Positions 10,217-21,084 of a DNA stretch of 64,000 bases are shown piece after piece. Both the position numbers and the translations under genes were made by a program. Source of the stretch: Platanthera guangdongensis (lineage: Eukaryota > Streptophyta > Magnoliopsida > Asparagales > Orchidaceae); NCBI GenBank assembly GCA_039583875.1, contig CM077151.1:121463047-121527046 (forward strand), written 5' to 3'. Position 1 is the first letter of the stretch; the number at the start of each line of letters is the position of its first letter. Under the pieces are notes generated by a model, which was given only the letters and a program-made list of their open reading frames with translations, was not told where the DNA came from and made no database searches.

Positions 10217-11997
10217 TTATTATATAAGGGAACTCCTAATAGCCTTATGGTGTAACATTTAAATCCTAAAACGCCCCCATTAAAATAAGATTTGGGCTTT
10301 AACTTAAGACTTTTTGGTCTTTCGGCCGGCTCCGATTAAAAAAGATGAGACTCGGCCCTTAATAAAAATGAACAATCGGTCTGCTCTCCCGCCAGTCCTG
10401 CACGGCAAGAAGCTCTGTCACCTCACATCCCAACTCACATCCCGCTCCTCCCGCCAGCACGTCAGAAAGCCGGCGATCAGTCCTTCTTGCTCCTCTCCGC
10501 ACGCATCCATCACTTCCTGCCTCGATTTCCACCCGCCAAAGAGTTGTATATAACCCTAAAACTCCTCTCCACAAACGCCTCACAGCAAGAGCTCTCCTCC
10601 ATCAATAGATCTCCGCCAAAATGCCTCACCGACAACGTCCTTCCGGCGTGCTCCGCCAACCTGCAAACTCCTCACGGCAAGATACCAATATTTAACCCTA
10701 AATCTCCTTTTATGTTCTTCCTCTTTTTTCCATGACTCCTTCCGACGTTGCTCCAGATAGTGGAACTCACGGCAAGATACCAATACTTTTCATGTTCTTG
10801 CTCTTTGTTTGGTTCCGGTGAGTTATGGTTCTAATTCCTCATTATGATTTATGGTTCACTTCTTGAGTAGGGCACGGTGTGGCCACTCCTCCGGTGATTT
10901 ATGGTTCAAGTTTTTTTTTCATGACTCAAAGATATCTGGAGCAGCTCCAGTTGGAGAAATTTGCTTAGTTTCACTCTCGGGAGAAGTTTCACTATCTCCT
11001 ATTTATCATTCCTGAGTACCTCTTTTTTGTTTCTATCATTCCTGAGTTCCACTATCTCCTCATTAGTTTCACTATTTGGATAAACTCCAGTTGGAGAAAT
11101 GGTCTCCTCTCTCTCTTGGATCCCTTTTGTTTTATCCCTGATCATTGTCTCTGTATAAAAGGCTTTTCCTGCATTTTCTTACCGTAACTTCTCTTGCATT
11201 TTCTTACCGTGACTTCCCCTGCATTTTCTTACTGTGAAGATCGAAATGAGGCGTTGTAGATGATAGACAATGGTCCAATTAAGCTCCACAAACAGCTCGA
11301 CTGCAGCATGGGAAAGGTCTGGCTAGATCGTTTGCATTAATCAGGTCTGGCTAGCTCCTTCAATATGATTTTATCAGGTGTTTTTCTCCGTTCAGTGGAT
11401 TCTATAATTGCTGGATATTTTGATCATTTGCATTAAATTAAGTTCAAAGTTTGTTCAAATCATTCAAATGTCATGCTAAAAGGTGCACACCTGTTTATTT
11501 TAAGATTTGATAATTGTACCAGGTTGTATAATACATTGATCTACTAGAGGAACAACTGATTGTTTTAATATTTGATAATTATGTTAAACTCAATGTTTGT
11601 TCAAAACATGTTATGTGACTCATCATCTAGCCGGTTAATATAATTGGTTTTGCTCAGTTGATTGCTATAAGGGATCAAAGAATTGATAAGGTAACCCGAT
11701 GTGATATTTATGCTACTGTAAATTGTATTTTTTCCAATGAAAATTGTCTTTTTTCCATGTTTTTTTATGAAATTACTCAAAAAATGTGTTGACAGAAATG
11801 ATTCTTTTGTTGTTGCATGCACAACAACCTATTATTTCATCAAATGTGTATTACTTTAATTATGTTTTCTCAATATCCCTGTCATGGACTCTGATCGATT
11901 GTTTTGCTGTTATATATAGTTTTTCTAGAAAATTATGGCCTAACCTGTCCAAGCAATTCACAACCCAAAATATTTAGGTTGGTGTACTTTCCTTGAT
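10214..11997 (+). other. Gene-promoter-like segment with Helitron-like 5' end, copy 1
   Basis: The segment starts A^TCTTTATTATATAAGGGA inside (AT)n, resembling plant Helitron 5' ends (TC plus a TATTA/TAAGGG-like start, inserted between A and T). It then looks like a plant gene upstream region: GGGCTTT/CGGCCCTTA elements, a TATA box, a telo-box-like ACCCTAAA and a C/T-rich leader. The first ATG at 10621 gives only 24 codons (MPHRQRPSGVLRQPANSSRQ...). Beyond 10800 it is T-rich and intron-like, with a three-fold TGCATTTTCTTACCGT repeat at 11169-11240. No product can be recognised and no Helitron 3' end (hairpin plus CTRR) was found. It may be a captured gene fragment or a truncated host gene. 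Confidence 0.45.
10545..10552 (+). promoter_or_regulatory. TATA box with adjacent telo-box-like motif
   Basis: GTATATAA is followed immediately by CCCTAAAA. TATA plus AACCCTAA is a common arrangement in promoters of plant translation-related genes. The copy in unit 2 is at about 21414-21421. The gene it once served is not identifiable here. Confidence 0.45.
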
Positions 11998-12000
11998 ATT

Positions 12001-12266
12001 CAAGTTAAGTTGTGCAAAGTGGCACATGGTTATAGTGTTGCCTATCAACCTAGTTCTACTAAAATGTATAAGGATCTTAAGCAGATCATTTGGTGGTATG
12101 GTATGAAGGGCGATATAGATAAGTTTGTATCTAAATGTTTTACTTGTAAGCAAGTTAAGGTCGATCATGGAAGGCTTGGAGGCAAGTTGACATCGTTGGA
12201 AATTCCAAGTTGGAGTGGGAGAGTATTTTGATGGATTTTATTATTGGATTGCCGAGATTTCCCCGA
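12001..12266 (+). pseudogene. Gypsy element A integrase zinc-finger remnant, copy 2
   Basis: This is the tandem copy of 1106-1371: VAHGYSVAYQPSSTKMYKDL then KCFTCKQVKVDHGRLGGKL. Its 5' side is the block junction, so RNase H is absent. It ends at the second nested element. Confidence 0.9.
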
Positions 12267-12271
12267 GCATA
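12267..12271. repeat. Target-site duplication GCATA (left, copy 2)
   Basis: One base (C to T) differs from GCACA at 19530-19534 and at both sites of unit 1. The likeliest reading is mutation after the block was duplicated. Confidence 0.8.
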
Positions 12272-14088
12272 TGATAATACGGTTTGCAGTAAATTTTAAT
12301 AGGGTATTTTCAGGGTTTTAAAGCAAATCATGTCTTGTAAAGTACTTATTTTGATTCCCCTTTGTATATATTTTTGTCGCTAATGCATTTTTTTCTGCTT
12401 TTTGCAGGTTTTCACGGCTTTCAGCCGAATTTTGCTGTGACACGCCCCAAGGTCACGCCCTACCCGGGCGTGTACCTAGGGCGTGTAACCCAGAGGAATG
12501 AAGCAATTGGTCCGAAACTGCATTCCGTGGAAACTTAGTGTACACGCCCTCTGTCACGCCCGTGTCATATCCGACACGGGCGTGTTCCAGAGGCGTGTCC
12601 CCAGGTTTCGAGGAATCACCGCAACACACTCGTTTTTCCGGCTCCACCATCGCACCGAAAGTGTCACGCCCCCGGGTCACGCCTGACCCGGGCGTGACAT
12701 ATGGGCGTGTACTTCAGCAACCACGCCCGTCACCTCCAGCATTCAATCTCAGCTCAACAAAGTCACGCCGTAAAGAACACGCCCCATGTACACGCCCTAG
12801 CAGTGCGTGACATTTGGGCGTGTACTTCAGCTACTTCGCCAGAATTAAATTCCAGCCCGAAAAAGTCGCACCGAATTTGTCACTCCCCAGGGTCACGCCC
12901 GACCCGGGCGTGACAGGGGGGCGTGACCCATCCCGAAAAAAAGCTATAAATTGAGCCCTTCCCCATGGGTTCAGGACACCTTTTGGCTGAGAGGGAGAGG
13001 TTCTGCCCCTCTATTTAATGTTCCTTTTATGCTCTTTTTCTCTCGTTTTGTATTCTCCTTAATCCTAGTTAGTCAAGCTTTTGTAATAGCTTTTATTAAT
13101 GCTTTAGTTGCTAATGATAGGGCCAGAATAGGATTTCAATTTCATGCACCTGTAATCTCGTTCAATTTCATGTTGTAAGCTCGTCTTGATTTTAATAAAA
13201 GTGATCTTGTTGTCTTCTCTTTACTACTTCGTGTCTTTATGCTTTACTACTCATCCCCCCTCTTCCACCTCACCATGATTAACTAATCCTCCATGTACTC
13301 GATCATGATGATCTGAGATTCGAGTGATTAAGTTATGATGCTTTGAATATAACCTTTTCTTGTTAGGGTTTAGCCTTGAATTACTCTTGATTTATCACGG
13401 GTTGGAGGTATATCATCGATATATACTCTCCACCTTTGCTTCATTCTGGGCTAGCCGAGAGGCCGAAAGTTTGAAATGAGCACTCAAGAGTAAAGGGAGT
13501 TGTTCGCACCCCTCGAGAGAGGCAGACGTTCAATTCTCCCGGATTGGAGTAAAATCCAATAGAGGGGTTCGCAGCATAAAGCGGGTTTTAGGCCTCCGAT
13601 TCGGACGAAAGTTCGGTCAGACCTTCCTAAACTCAGATGGGCATGACTTCGAGAGAAGCATGTTCTTGCTTTTAGCACCTCCGCGGTCAAGGTCTTTTGC
13701 CTTTTTAATTGAAAAAAGTTTATTTATTGCATCTTTTGATCAACTTAAGCCGAGGTGATTCTCGATCGAGTACTATCGCTTAATCATCATTTAGCTTTTC
13801 TCAAAATTGCAAGCAAGCATTCTCATTTCTCTAATTTAGTAAGCAACTCCCAAAACAACTTTTAATTGATAAGATAATAGTAACTCCTTGAAGTAGAAGT
13901 ACTCAATTCGCCCCGGGTAATACGACCTTGATATTGAACTTAATATCCTATACTATATGCGACAAGGTATACTTGCCTTCATCGAATATAGAATCGGAGA
14001 ACATCTCACAACTACACTTCCACCTTCTCCTCCCTTAACTTTGTCTTCTCCACGCATAACCCCTTCTCCGCTTAATAATTTTATACCA
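12272..14088 (+). repeat. 5' LTR of Athila-type element, copy 2
   Basis: TGATAATACGG to TTTTATACCA, 1817 bp, with palindromic GC-rich U3 (12440-12930), TATA box near 12943 and AATAAA near 13195. It carries the 5'-LTR-specific variants of copy 1. Confidence 0.92.
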
Positions 14089-14094
14089 AGTTTT

Positions 14095-14112
14095 TGGCGC
14101 CGTTGCCTGGGA
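14095..14112 (+). other. Primer binding site, tRNA-Asp type, copy 2
   Basis: Identical 18-mer to the copy 1 site at 3202-3219, six bases after the LTR end. Confidence 0.88.
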
Positions 14113-14227
14113 TTCATGTTTTGATATTTTGAAAAAAGGATAGCTATTAATTTTATCGTTTTTCCTTTTCTCTTGCTCTCGTAACGGTTTTATCTCTTTA
14201 CACCCCTCTTCCTCTCTTTTTAAGTGT

Positions 14228-15667
14228 ATGACCCGAGAAAGCTCATCGATTATTCCTTTTGATCCTGAGATAGAGCGCACCGCTTTGCATCGCCTCCGTT
14301 CTCGTGACCAGGAATCGCATTTAGGCATCGAAGAGTCGATCGGGGACACTGCCACAGAAACGATGGATCCTAATCCGCCCAACTCAAATGAGGCCCAACA
14401 AAGGACTATGTCCTATTATGCGAGGCCGAACCTTGAGGTTACACAATCAAGTATTGTTCGCCCCACAGTGGCGAACAATAACTTTGAGATCAAGTCCAGC
14501 ATCATCCAAATGGTGCAGCAGTCGGTAACCTTCGATGGTCTCCCGGACGAGGATCCAAATTGTCACATTGCAAATTTTCTCGAAATCTGTGATACTTTTA
14601 AAATCATTGGAGTCTCAGATGACGCCATTCGATTACGTCTCTTCCCTTTCTCCTTGCGGTCAAAGGCCAAGAAGTGGCTGAGCTCTCTTCCTAGAGGGTC
14701 CATCACCACGTGGGCCGCGATGGCAGGAAAATTTCTTACCAAGTATTTCCCGCCTGCAAAGACCGCCAAATTGCGCACGGATATTGCATCCTTCATGCAA
14801 ATAGACTCGGAGACTCTCTACGATACATGGGAGCGCTTCAAGGAGCTATTGCGAAGGTGCCCACACCACGCGCTTCCAATTTGGCAACAAGTGCAAATAT
14901 TTTATAACGGCCTAAATTCCTTAACAAGGCAAATGATCGACGCGGCTGCTGGGGGAACACTAAATAACAAAACCCCAGAGGCCGCTCAGGAACTTTTTGA
15001 GGAAATGGCTATGAATTCATATCAATGGAATGTGCCCCATGTGCGGGCTAACAAACCAGCGGGAGTCTTTGAAATTGTCGCTACTTCGAATCTTGCCCTC
15101 CAAGTTGAGCGGTTAACAAAGCAAGTGGCGGAGATGACTGCTTCCTCCGCCACTCCTCCTTGGTTTAATAATTATAATAACTCTGCTTTTACAGAAGAGC
15201 ATGTTGACTTCATGGGAAATGCTCCTCGGCCCTCCTATAACCCGAACAACGCACCGTACAATAACACTTACAATGCGAGTTATAGGAGCCATCCGAATTT
15301 CTCATGGAGCAACCAAGGAAATGCTCAACGCCCCCATAACCCACCTCATAATCATAGCCAACCATTTAATCTAGCTCCCCCCTTAAATTTAAATCCACCT
15401 GGTTTCCAACCGCAACAGGCAAAGCCCTCTTCAGTTGAAGAGGTCTTTGCCAAATACATTGCTACAAATGAAACAAATATCAGGAATATTGCCGGGTCCA
15501 TCAAAAACTTGGAAAACCAAGTGGGACAGCTAGCCAAGATGATCTCCGATCGGCAACAAGGAGCTTTGCCAGGCAATACCGAGCAAAATCCAAGAGAAAG
15601 TACAAACTCCATTACCCTCCACAGTGGAAAAGAAGTTGCTATACCAAGCGAACCTATGGAAAATTAA
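14228..15667 (+). CDS. gag: Athila-type Gag polyprotein, open frame (479 aa)
   Basis: Gag is the structural capsid protein of the retrotransposon. Residues ~95-270 form the Retrotrans_gag domain (SVTFDGLPDEDPN, NFLEICDTFKIIGVSDDAIR, PFSLRSKAKKWLSSLP, TKYFPPAKTAKLRTDIASF, RCPHHALPIWQQVQIFYNGL, IDAAAGGTLNNKTPEAA). Residues ~310-415 are rich in Asn, Pro and Tyr and may be disordered. Residues ~425-455 look coiled (NETNIRNIAGSIKNLENQ...). The end, SITLHSGKEVAIPSEP, is the Athila/Tat motif that normally leads into protease. The ATG at 14228 is chosen because it follows the T-rich leader and gives the full domain. No zinc knuckle is visible. The frame stops at the pol-deletion junction. Expression is unproven. 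Confidence 0.82.
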   Translation: MTRESSSIIPFDPEIERTALHRLRSRDQESHLGIEESIGDTATETMDPNPPNSNEAQQRTMSYYARPNLEVTQSSIVRPTVANNNFEIKSSIIQMVQQSVTFDGLPDEDPNCHIANFLEICDTFKIIGVSDDAIRLRLFPFSLRSKAKKWLSSLPRGSITTWAAMAGKFLTKYFPPAKTAKLRTDIASFMQIDSETLYDTWERFKELLRRCPHHALPIWQQVQIFYNGLNSLTRQMIDAAAGGTLNNKTPEAAQELFEEMAMNSYQWNVPHVRANKPAGVFEIVATSNLALQVERLTKQVAEMTASSATPPWFNNYNNSAFTEEHVDFMGNAPRPSYNPNNAPYNNTYNASYRSHPNFSWSNQGNAQRPHNPPHNHSQPFNLAPPLNLNPPGFQPQQAKPSSVEEVFAKYIATNETNIRNIAGSIKNLENQVGQLAKMISDRQQGALPGNTEQNPRESTNSITLHSGKEVAIPSEPMEN

Positions 15668-15840
15668 AATCGCGATGGTCCGGCCCCTTTATTGTTAAAG
15701 AGGCTTGGCCGTATGGGACGGTTCTCATTTCGCACCCAGATAAGGGTAAATTTAAGGTAAATGGTCAGCGATTAAAACTCTATTTGCCTAACGATTTACT
15801 TCCTGCTGCGACAGAACAATTACTGCTATCGAACTCCTGA
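15661..15840 (+). pseudogene. Integrase C-terminal tail left after pol deletion, copy 2
   Basis: KLKSRWSGPFIVKEAWPYGT ... VNGQRLKLYL, the same Athila/Tat tail as at 4761-4946, out of frame with gag. An additional A in the run at 15660-15663 puts a TAA stop at the end of gag. No catalytic integrase residue is present. Confidence 0.85.
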
Positions 15841-17711
15841 ACTATTTCGTTTCTCCTTCATTTGGACTGTAATAATTTAAGACTTATTATTGTTGGACAA
15901 TATTCTTTTGGTCGAGCTCAAACGACCTTTATAAACAAAGGGCGCTCTTGGAAGGCAACCCAACTCTTTTTTCTGTTTTCTTTATTTTACACTTTTTGCC
16001 CCGGACGACTCCACAAGTTGCGGCTTCAAAAATCACCGCCGTCAATGCTGCTAAATCCACCACAAAGTCCAATAAAAGACCTTTCCTGAAGCTTCAAACC
16101 ACAAGCATGGAGGAGCGGCATCACTCAGCTTTCGCTGCAAACTAAAACCGGGGAAGTACCTGTTTTTCAATTCTGTCTTTCATTTCTGTACTTTAACACT
16201 CTCTCGTCCTCCAACCTCCTTCTCCATTGAGGACAATGTAGATTTTAAGCTTGGGGGAGGACTTCCTCCTTCTTTTTGCTTTTTGTAAATATCTTTTACT
16301 TTTTATAAAAAGTCAAAAATCTAAAAATTCAAAAAAAATACATAGCTGCAATTTGGTATTTCAATAGTACCCCGTGTTTGTGTTTTGTTTTTCTCAAAAT
16401 TTTTATAAACAACGTAGTTAATTATAATTTTTCTAATCAATTTTTTTTAATCATATTTCACAAGTAAAATGTTGGTCATGCTGTGTTTCTAATTCACGGT
16501 AGCATGTTAAGGTGAAATATTTCTCTAAAACACGCATCTCTATTATGGTTTTCCGTTCTTTATTTCCTTTACTTTCTCTAAAATTTATCATAAACTATTC
16601 TCCTTTTCGTCTTTAGATAATTTTTGTTAGGACAACTTTTGAATAACGTAGTAGATATGAACGATCTAAGTCACATATTATTTTTATTTTCAAGATAATT
16701 TCATTAATCTTCTTTTATTATCTCGAACTTGCTTTCTGAAAATTTTCAAATCTATGTTTTAGATAAATTTAAAAAGCGTGAAAATGATTTAGGCCATTTT
16801 TGTTTACGTTTGAGTTTTTCTGCCAACCTAAAATCTTTTACCACTAGTTAGCCGCTTTTGAGCCTTTTTCCCAATTTCATTTGATAACTCCACAAAGCAT
16901 TTGATTTTCACCAAAGCCAAAACTTCTACCTATCTAAGCACGCTAAATTTTTTGAGTTTTCATAATCATGCTAGGAAATTTTGTGTTATTTTTGGAGAAA
17001 TTATTGAAAAAAAAAGTATACTCAAAAGCAATGTTTGATTTTATTTGGCCAATTCAACATGAAAGAAAGAAAAAATTTTTATGGCCTTTGTTTTGGAAAA
17101 AAAAGAAAGAAAAAAATGACGAGAAAAAAAAATAATAATAAAGAAGAAAAAGAAACAAAAAATATATTTTGTTTAAAATAAAATTTTTTTTTGCAACTCT
17201 TTGTTTTGGTTTAGTGTGTTTTTAAGCCTCCATGTTTATCTTTGAATTCCACTCCTATTCATAATCCTAAACCAAACGTTTCGGTCCTATTAAGTCCTTT
17301 TGATTCACGCCTTTTTAAATTTTATTTAACAGCTACGAAAAGAAGAAAAGTAAATCAGTTTTAGTTCTGGATTTAAACTTAGATTTGTGTTATTTAATTG
17401 ATATAATTATAATGCGTTGCTTGGATCTAGTAACAACTCAATACGTTCTTTTCATTTTCGTTGTCTTGCTTAAATCTATTTAAAGAGTCTCGTCAAAATT
17501 CTGGATGATTTATTTTCATTAAGTAAAGTTTATAAAAGTTAAACCATACCAAAATAATTGTTTTAGATTTACGTTTTACTCCTCCCTACCTGGAATTTCG
17601 CATAGTACTTGTGTAAGCATGATTAAAACTTTTTAAATTAGTCACTTTTTATGATTAGCTAGTTTTTATATCTTTGCTTGGGGACAAGCAAAACTTAAGC
17701 TTGGGGGAATT
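15841..17711 (+). other. Athila-type 3' non-coding region, copy 2
   Basis: Near-identical to 4947-6816: AT-rich, no coding frame, the GAGGACAATGTAG...CTTGGGGGAGG signature near 16228-16260 and the polypurine tract AAGCTTGGGGGAATT at 17697-17711. Confidence 0.8.
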
Positions 17712-19529
17712 TGATAATACGATTTGCAGTCAATTTTAATAGGGTATTTTCAGGGTTTTAAAGCAAATCATGTCTTGTAAAGTACTTATTTTGATTCCCC
17801 TTTGTATATATTTTTGTCGCTAATGCATTTTTTTCTGCTTTTTGCAGGTTTTCACGGCTTTCAGCCGAATTTTACTGTGACACGCCCCAAGGTCACGCCC
17901 TACCCGGGCGTGTACCTAGGGCGTGTAACCCAGAGGAATGAAGCAATTGGTCTGAAACTGTATTCCGTGGAAATTTAGTGTACACGCCCTCTGTCACGCC
18001 CGCGTCACATCCGACACGGGCGTGTTCCAGAGGCGTGTCCCCAGGTTCCGAGGAATCGCCGCAACACACTTGTTTTTCCGGCTCCACCGTCGCACCGAAA
18101 GTGTCACGCCCCCGGGTCACGCCTGACCCGGGCGTGACATATGGGCGTGTACTTCAGCAACCACGCCCGTCACCTCCAGCATTCAATCTTAGCTCAACAA
18201 AGTCACGCCGCAAAGAACACGCCCCATGTACACGCCCTAGTAGGGCGTGACATTTGGGCGTGTACTTCAGCTACTTCGCCAGAATTAAATTCCAGCCCGA
18301 AAAAGTCCCACCGAATTTGTCACGCCCCAGGGTCACGCCCGACCCGGGCGTGACAGGGGGGCGTGACCCATCCCAAAAAAAAGCTATAAATTGAGCCCTT
18401 CCCCAAGGGTTCAGGATACCTTTTGGCTGAGAGGGAGAGGTTCTTCCCCCTCTGTTTAATGTTCCTTTTATTCTCTTTTTCTCTCGTTTTGTATTCTCCT
18501 TAATCCTAGTTAGTTAAGCTTTTGTAATAGCTTTTATTAATGCTTTAGTTGCTAATGATAGGGCCAGAATAGGATTTCAATTTCATGCACCTGTAATCTC
18601 GTTCAATTTCATGCTGCAAGCTCGTCTTGATTTTAATAAAAGTGATCTTGTTGTCTTCTCTTTACTACTTCGTGTCTTTATGCTTTACTACTCATCCCCC
18701 CTCTTCCACCTCACCATGATTAACTAATCCTCCATGTACTCGATCTTGATGATCTGAGGTTCGAGTGATTATGTTATGATGCTTTGAATCTTACCTTTCC
18801 TTTTTAGGATTTAGCCTTGAATTACTCTTGATTTATCACGGGTTGGAGGTATATCATCGATATATACTCTCCACCTTTGCTTCATTCTGGGCTAGCCGAG
18901 AGGCCGAAAGTTTGAAATGAGCACTCAAGAGTAAAGGGAGTTGTTCGCACCCCTCGAGAGAGGCAGACGTTCAATTCTCCCGGATTGGAGTAAAATCCAA
19001 TAGAGGGGTTCGCAGCATAAAGCGGGTTTTAGGCCTCCGATTCGGACGAAAGTTCGGTCAGACCTTCCTAAACTCAGATGGGCATGACTTCGAGAGAAGC
19101 ATGTTCTTGCTTTTAGCACCTCCGCGGTCAAGGTCTTTTGCCTTTTTAATTGAAAAAAGTTTATTTATTGCATCTTTTAATCAACTTAAGCCGAGGTGAT
19201 TCTCGATCGAGTACTATCGCTTAATCATCATTTAGCTTTTCTCAAAATTGCAAGCAAGCATTCTCATTTCTCTAATTTAGTAAGCAACCCCCAAAACAAC
19301 TTTTAATTGATAAGATAATAGTAACTCCTTGAAGTAGAAGTACTAAATTCGCCCCGGGTAATACGACCTTGATAATGAACTTAATATCCTATAATATATG
19401 CGACAAGGTATACTTGCCTTCATCAAATATAGAATCGGAGAACATCTCACAACTACACTTCCACCTTCTCCTCCCTTAACTTTGTCTTCTCCACTCATAA
19501 CCCCTTCTCTGCTTAATAATTTTATACCA
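17712..19529 (+). repeat. 3' LTR of Athila-type element, copy 2
   Basis: TGATAATACGATTTGCAG to TTTTATACCA, 1818 bp, followed by GCACA. It carries the 3'-LTR-specific variants of copy 1 (GCGTCACATCC, CCGCAAAGAAC). Confidence 0.92.
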
Positions 19530-19534
19530 GCACA

Positions 19535-20515
19535 CGATTCAGTTTGGGTTATAATGGACAAACTGACGAAGTGTGCTCACTTCGTGCCGTTCAAGATAGA
19601 CTACTCCATGAAGAAAATAGCTCTGTTATACTTGGGTGAGGTCATCAGACTACATGTGGGTGTCGGTGATCATTTTGTCGGATCGAGACTCCAGGTTTAC
19701 GTCTCGCTTTTGGAAAAGTTAACAAGAATGGTTGGGTACCGATCTGCGGTATTCCACCGCCTATCATCTGCAGACAAATGGTCAGGCGGAGAGGGTAAAT
19801 TAGATGGTGGAGGATATTATCATATGTTATATTTTGCACCACGGAGGAGCATGGGATGAGAGTTTTAGATTGGTGGAATTTTTGTACAATAATAGTTTTC
19901 AAGAGAGCTTACAGATGACCCCATTTGTGGCTTTGTATGGGAGACATTGCGAAACTACCTTATTTTGGGCCGAGGTTTGTGAGAGACCGTTGTTGGGTGC
20001 GGAGGCCCTAGAAGAAATGGATATTTCGGTTAAGCATATTTGAGAGAAGCTTTGTATAGCCCCGGATCATTATGAAAAGAACACCAATCGTCAAAGGACT
20101 GAATTGGAATTTACTGTTGGGGACAAGGTTTTTTTGAAGGTTTCCATGATGTCTGGTGTTAAGAGGTTTGGTAAGAACCATAAGTTGGACCCTATGTATG
20201 TGGGACCTTTTAAAGTTATTGAGAGGATTGGTGTATCATCATACAAGCTGGATTTGCCTGCAAATTTTCCTAGTGTGCACGGTGACTTTCATGTGAGCTA
20301 ATTGTGGAAGTGTGTGCTGAGCGACAGGCAAATTATTGATGTTGTGCCCCAGTTGGAGCATAACCTTTCATATGTGGAGGTGCATGTTCGTGTTTTGGAC
20401 ACTCAAGATGGGGAGTTCTTAAGGAAGACAATACTTATGGTTAAAGTTTTGTGGAGGAACCAAGATGTGTAGATCGCGACTTGGGAGTTGGAGTCAGCTA
20501 TGAGAGCTTCTATTC
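19535..20515 (+). pseudogene. Gypsy element A integrase core and C-terminus, copy 2
   Basis: Tandem copy of 8639-9620 with the same frameshifts. The sequence at 19692 reads CCAGG where unit 1 has the stop-forming CTAGG, so one frame runs longer (to 19859), but that frame is a shifted one and not a restored integrase. The blocks HKLDPMYVGPFKVIERIGVS and ATWELESAMR are kept. Confidence 0.87.
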
Positions 20516-20643
20516 CTCATCTGTTCTCCTAATGCTTTTGGTAAGTGCTTTCTTTGATAGCCTATGGTTAATTTTCTTCTGTTTTGGATTTGATCCAATT
20601 TATGTCATATTTCAGGACGAAACTTCTTTTTAGGGGGGGTGGC

Positions 20644-21039
20644 TTTAAAGCCCCTAATTTTTCGTTGTTTATTTTATTTCCTGTAGTGGCGTATTTTTGA
20701 TATCAGGGCATTACATTGACGCGTGGTTAACGAGTGTTGTTTGTTGGAGCATGGGTTTGCTCAGTTGGTTTTCTTATGTGGATGATTTTTTGCTTGGTTA
20801 TGCACCTTCCCTCGCGAGCCAAATCTATTTTGGTGACTCGCTGGAGCTTTTTATAGGGATGTGGTGGCATTTTATCTTTGGGTGGTGTTTTACCAGTGTT
20901 TGGTCTGTCGTATTTTGATTTTGAATTTGTCGTTGGATTCGTAGCATCAGTATTTAGCCACGGTGTGATTTTCGTAAGATTACAAGTTGGTTTGGATTTT
21001 GGGTCGTTTTGGGATTATTTATTATGAATTGTAATGTAA

Positions 21040-21081
<42 letters not shown>
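20644..21081 (+). repeat. Front part of element A 3' LTR plus (AT)n, copy 2
   Basis: Copy of 9747-10213: purine tract, decayed LTR start TTTAAAGCCCCTAATTTTTC, U3 front, then (AT)~19 at 21044-21081 where homology to LTRs ends. Confidence 0.75.

Positions 21082-21084
<3 letters not shown>

Larger units (their letters stand above)
1101..11997. repeat. Tandem block duplication, unit 1
   Basis: About 10.9 kb is repeated directly at 11998-22866, almost base for base. The unit starts inside the integrase zinc-finger region of element A and ends in unrecognised AT-rich DNA after the gene-like segment. At the junction, the end of unit 1 (CCTTGAT) joins the start of unit 2 (GATATT-AAGTTAAG) with 3 bp of shared GAT. 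The same end in unit 2 instead continues CCTTGATTTGCATATAC at 22860. Unit 1 carries a longer (AT)n tract (10150-10213) than unit 2, which accounts for most of the size difference. Confidence 0.93.
12272..19529 (+). mobile_element. Athila-type non-autonomous gag-only LTR retrotransposon, copy 2
   Basis: It has the same architecture as copy 1: LTR, tRNA-Asp primer site, gag, integrase tail, AT-rich 3' region, LTR. It was made by duplication of the surrounding block, because the flanking integrase and the LTR-specific variants are shared. It differs in having an uninterrupted gag frame of 479 codons, so of the two it is the better candidate for an expressed element. It has no pol, so any mobility would need an Athila helper. 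Confidence 0.9.

Noticed and set aside
11250..11290. C/D snoRNA in an intron-like stretch (AGATGATAGACAATGG)
   Set aside because: The C-box match is poor and no paired D box with a terminal stem was found.
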